Assembly: GCA_036510735.1 (NCBI GenBank)
Contig: DATCDK010000039.1
Location: 1 to 18,090 of the forward strand
From: PALSA-607 sp036510735
GTDB lineage: Bacteria; Actinomycetota; Actinomycetes; Acidothermales; Acidothermaceae
Direction: 5' to 3'
Length of the DNA: 18,090 bases
Position 1 is the first letter of the stretch, and every line of letters starts with the position of its first letter. Positions 16,380 through 18,090 of the stretch are shown here, in pieces. The notes beneath the pieces are model-generated. The model did no database searches, was not told where the DNA came from, and was given only the letters and a program-made list of their open reading frames with translations. The position numbers and the translations under genes were made by a program.

Positions 16380-17240
16380 ATGGGCGCGTTTCTTGGATTG
16401 GTGTGCGGTGTGGGCCTCGTCCTCGCGTGGCGCTCGGGCTCCCGGAGGCCGCCGAAGCGAAATCACAAGCGGCTGTCGCTTCAACAGCACATAGCCGAGA
16501 TTCTCGCGCAGGCAGGCATCGAGTCGGTGACTCCGAGCCAGCTGCTTGCATCATCTGTCGGTCTCGCGGTAGCCGTCTTCTTGTTTGCCGCCGCGATATC
16601 GCGCGCTTTCACTATTGCGTTGGCGTTCGCGACATTTGCTGCACTCGCTCCGGTGTCGCTTGTGCGCTACCGGCAGCGTAAGCGACGCAGCGAGCTGCGT
16701 GACCTCTGGCCAGAGGCGGTCGACAACCTCGCCTCGGCCGTGCGGGCGGGCATGTCGCTTCCGGAAGCGCTTACCCAGCTAGGAATGCGTGGACCCGAAG
16801 AGCTGCGACGACCATTCCAACGATTCGGTGAGGACTATCGGGCGACTGGGCGCTTCGCCGTCTGCCTCGATCGACTTAAGGTGAGCCTCGCCGATCCGAC
16901 CGGCGATCGCATCGTCGAATCATTGCGCCTGGCGCGCGACGTTGGTGGGACAGACCTCGGCCGGCTCTTGCGTACGTTGTCGGCATTCCTGCGCGAGGAC
17001 GCCCGTACGCGGGCTGAACTGGAGACACGGCAAGGTTGGTCGATCAACGGCGCGCGCATCGCCGTTGCATCCCCCTGGCTGCTATTGGCGGCACTGTCAC
17101 TGCACCCAGAGGCGGTGCACGCCTACAACACGACAGCTGGGGCATTCGTGATTGCACTCGGCGGCGGCCTTTCGTTTCTTGCCTACCGCGTCATGATGCG
17201 GATCGGTCGCCTCCCCATTGAGCAAAGAGTTCTTCGATGA
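16380..17240 (+). CDS. tadB: TadB-type inner membrane platform protein
   Basis: This is one of the two GspF-like membrane platform proteins of the Tad machine; 286 residues. The start is a short N-terminal hydrophobic helix (about 2-17) and basic stretch, then membrane helices at about 55-72 and 75-97, the T2SSF domain (about 106-233, beginning LRDLWPEAVDNLASAVRAGMSLPEAL), and two C-terminal helices (about 226-243 and 252-272). The ATG at 16380 follows the tadA TGA by a single base, and the TGA overlaps the tadC ATG (ATGA). The three genes are therefore translated as a unit. The platform contacts the TadA hexamer from the membrane side. Confidence 0.94.
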   Translation: MGAFLGLVCGVGLVLAWRSGSRRPPKRNHKRLSLQQHIAEILAQAGIESVTPSQLLASSVGLAVAVFLFAAAISRAFTIALAFATFAALAPVSLVRYRQRKRRSELRDLWPEAVDNLASAVRAGMSLPEALTQLGMRGPEELRRPFQRFGEDYRATGRFAVCLDRLKVSLADPTGDRIVESLRLARDVGGTDLGRLLRTLSAFLREDARTRAELETRQGWSINGARIAVASPWLLLAALSLHPEAVHAYNTTAGAFVIALGGGLSFLAYRVMMRIGRLPIEQRVLR

Positions 17241-18090
17241 GCTTGCTCGTGGGTGGTGCTGTTGGCGGCCTCGCAGGAGCGGGCGCCACATTCGCGGTGT
17301 ACGGCGTACCGCGCTACCGACGACCGGCACTCGACGATCGGCTTGGTCCATACCTTCGGGACGCGCCACGACGGTCGAGCTTGTTATCGAGCGACCCGAC
17401 AATGACGCCGTTCCCGACTCTCGAGCGCATCCTTCGACCGATCATGGCTGACGCCACACGGATGCTAAACCGAGTCCTTGGCGGTGTGGCATCAACGCGG
17501 CGGCGACTTGACCAAGCCGGCCGAGACATGACGATCGAGGAATTTCGCGTCGAACAAGTGCTGTGGGGTGCGGTCGGACTGCTCGTTGGAGTCGGCCTTA
17601 GCGTGCTGATGCTTGCGAGCAATCCGCACCGACCGCCGGTGCTGTTGTTGATGCTGTGCCTGGTGACAGCTGCCGCTGGCGTCGTCGCACGTGACTACTC
17701 GCTGACCCAGGAAGTATCGCGGCGGGAGCAGCGGATGCTCAGTGAGTTCCCCACGGTTGCGGAGATGCTCGCGTTGGCCGTGGGGGCAGGAGAGGGTCCG
17801 GTCAGCGCGCTCGAAAGAGTGACTCGAACCAGCAAGGGCGAGCTCTCCAAAGAGCTCGGACTTGCGCTCGCACAGGCGCGCGCGGGCGCAACCTTGGTTA
17901 ACGCCCTCGAAGATCTTGCCGCGCGCACGTCGCTTCCGACGCTCGCCCGCTTCGTGGACGGCGTTGCGGTCGCGGTCGAGCGAGGCACGCCACTCGCCGA
18001 CGTCTTGCGGGCGCAAGCGGTGGATGTCCGCGAGGCTAGCAAGCGCGCGTTGCTTGAGAGCGGCGGCAAGAAGGAAGTCGCGATGATGGT
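17237..18090 (+). CDS. tadC: TadC-type inner membrane platform protein (3' end cut)
   Basis: This is the second GspF-like platform protein, open to the window end with 284 complete codons visible. ATG 17237 overlaps the tadB stop by four bases (ATGA). There is an N-terminal hydrophobic helix (about 2-22), a basic region, membrane helices at about 108-127 and 134-151, then the T2SSF domain from about 167 (REQRMLSEFPTVAEMLALAV, and later TPLADVLRAQAVDVREASK). It ends in ESGGKKEVAMM, which in this family directly precedes the last membrane helix. Only about 20-30 residues should be missing. It contains a TTA codon near codon 50, uncommon here. Confidence 0.93.
   Translation, partial: MSLLVGGAVGGLAGAGATFAVYGVPRYRRPALDDRLGPYLRDAPRRSSLLSSDPTMTPFPTLERILRPIMADATRMLNRVLGGVASTRRRLDQAGRDMTIEEFRVEQVLWGAVGLLVGVGLSVLMLASNPHRPPVLLLMLCLVTAAAGVVARDYSLTQEVSRREQRMLSEFPTVAEMLALAVGAGEGPVSALERVTRTSKGELSKELGLALAQARAGATLVNALEDLAARTSLPTLARFVDGVAVAVERGTPLADVLRAQAVDVREASKRALLESGGKKEVAMM

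Overview
The window is high-GC DNA from an actinobacterium, most likely class Actinomycetia. The evidence is the atp gene order followed directly by a DUF2550 gene, a delta subunit of the long Streptomyces type, and b and c subunits that closely resemble mycobacterial ones (the b subunit carries NFLIPNGTF and the c subunit carries GLVEAMYFINLAF). The b and delta genes are separate, so this is not a Mycobacterium, where b and delta are fused. I cannot name the genus.

Region 1 (1-6773) is a tightly packed plus-strand F1Fo-ATP synthase operon: atpE, atpF, atpH, atpA, atpG, atpD and atpC, then the small membrane protein gene of family DUF2550. atpB is presumably just upstream of base 1. All catalytic motifs of alpha and beta are intact, and the c subunit is of the proton type. 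The c subunit has Met at the position equivalent to Ala63 of M. tuberculosis AtpE, a substitution linked to natural bedaquiline insensitivity.

Region 2 (6774-11759) has a short plus-strand lipoprotein gene, probably leaderless. It converges on, and overlaps by 91 bp, a very large minus-strand gene for an EssC/EccC-like protein: FHA domain, two membrane helices, then a chain of FtsK/SpoIIIE ATPase modules. Only the first module has a normal Walker A; the other two have Arg in place of the Walker lysine. No WXG100, EccB, EccD or EccE partner is visible, so the protein looks like an orphan type VII-secretion-like motor.

Region 3 (11760-12410) is about 650 bp of divergent intergenic DNA and is unusually structured. 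Near the minus-strand gene is a composite repeat: two copies of CCTGTGGA 23 bp apart interleaved with a perfect 9-bp inverted repeat. Toward the plus-strand gene are a long bulged hairpin, a 7-codon reading frame with a very strong Shine-Dalgarno, a terminator-like hairpin, and several perfect stem-loops. One stem arm (CCTCCG) can alternatively pair with the Shine-Dalgarno of the downstream gene. I do not recognise a known riboswitch class; this is the best candidate for something undescribed.

Region 4 (12411-18090) has a membrane GGDEF-EAL protein with a broken GGDEF active site, an intact I-site and an intact EAL phosphodiesterase site, then tadA, tadB and a tadC cut by the window end. The likely theme is a Tad/Flp-type pilus or secretion machine beside an enzyme that removes cyclic di-GMP, with an EssC-like ATPase facing away from the same control region. 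The functional link between these parts is inferred from position only.
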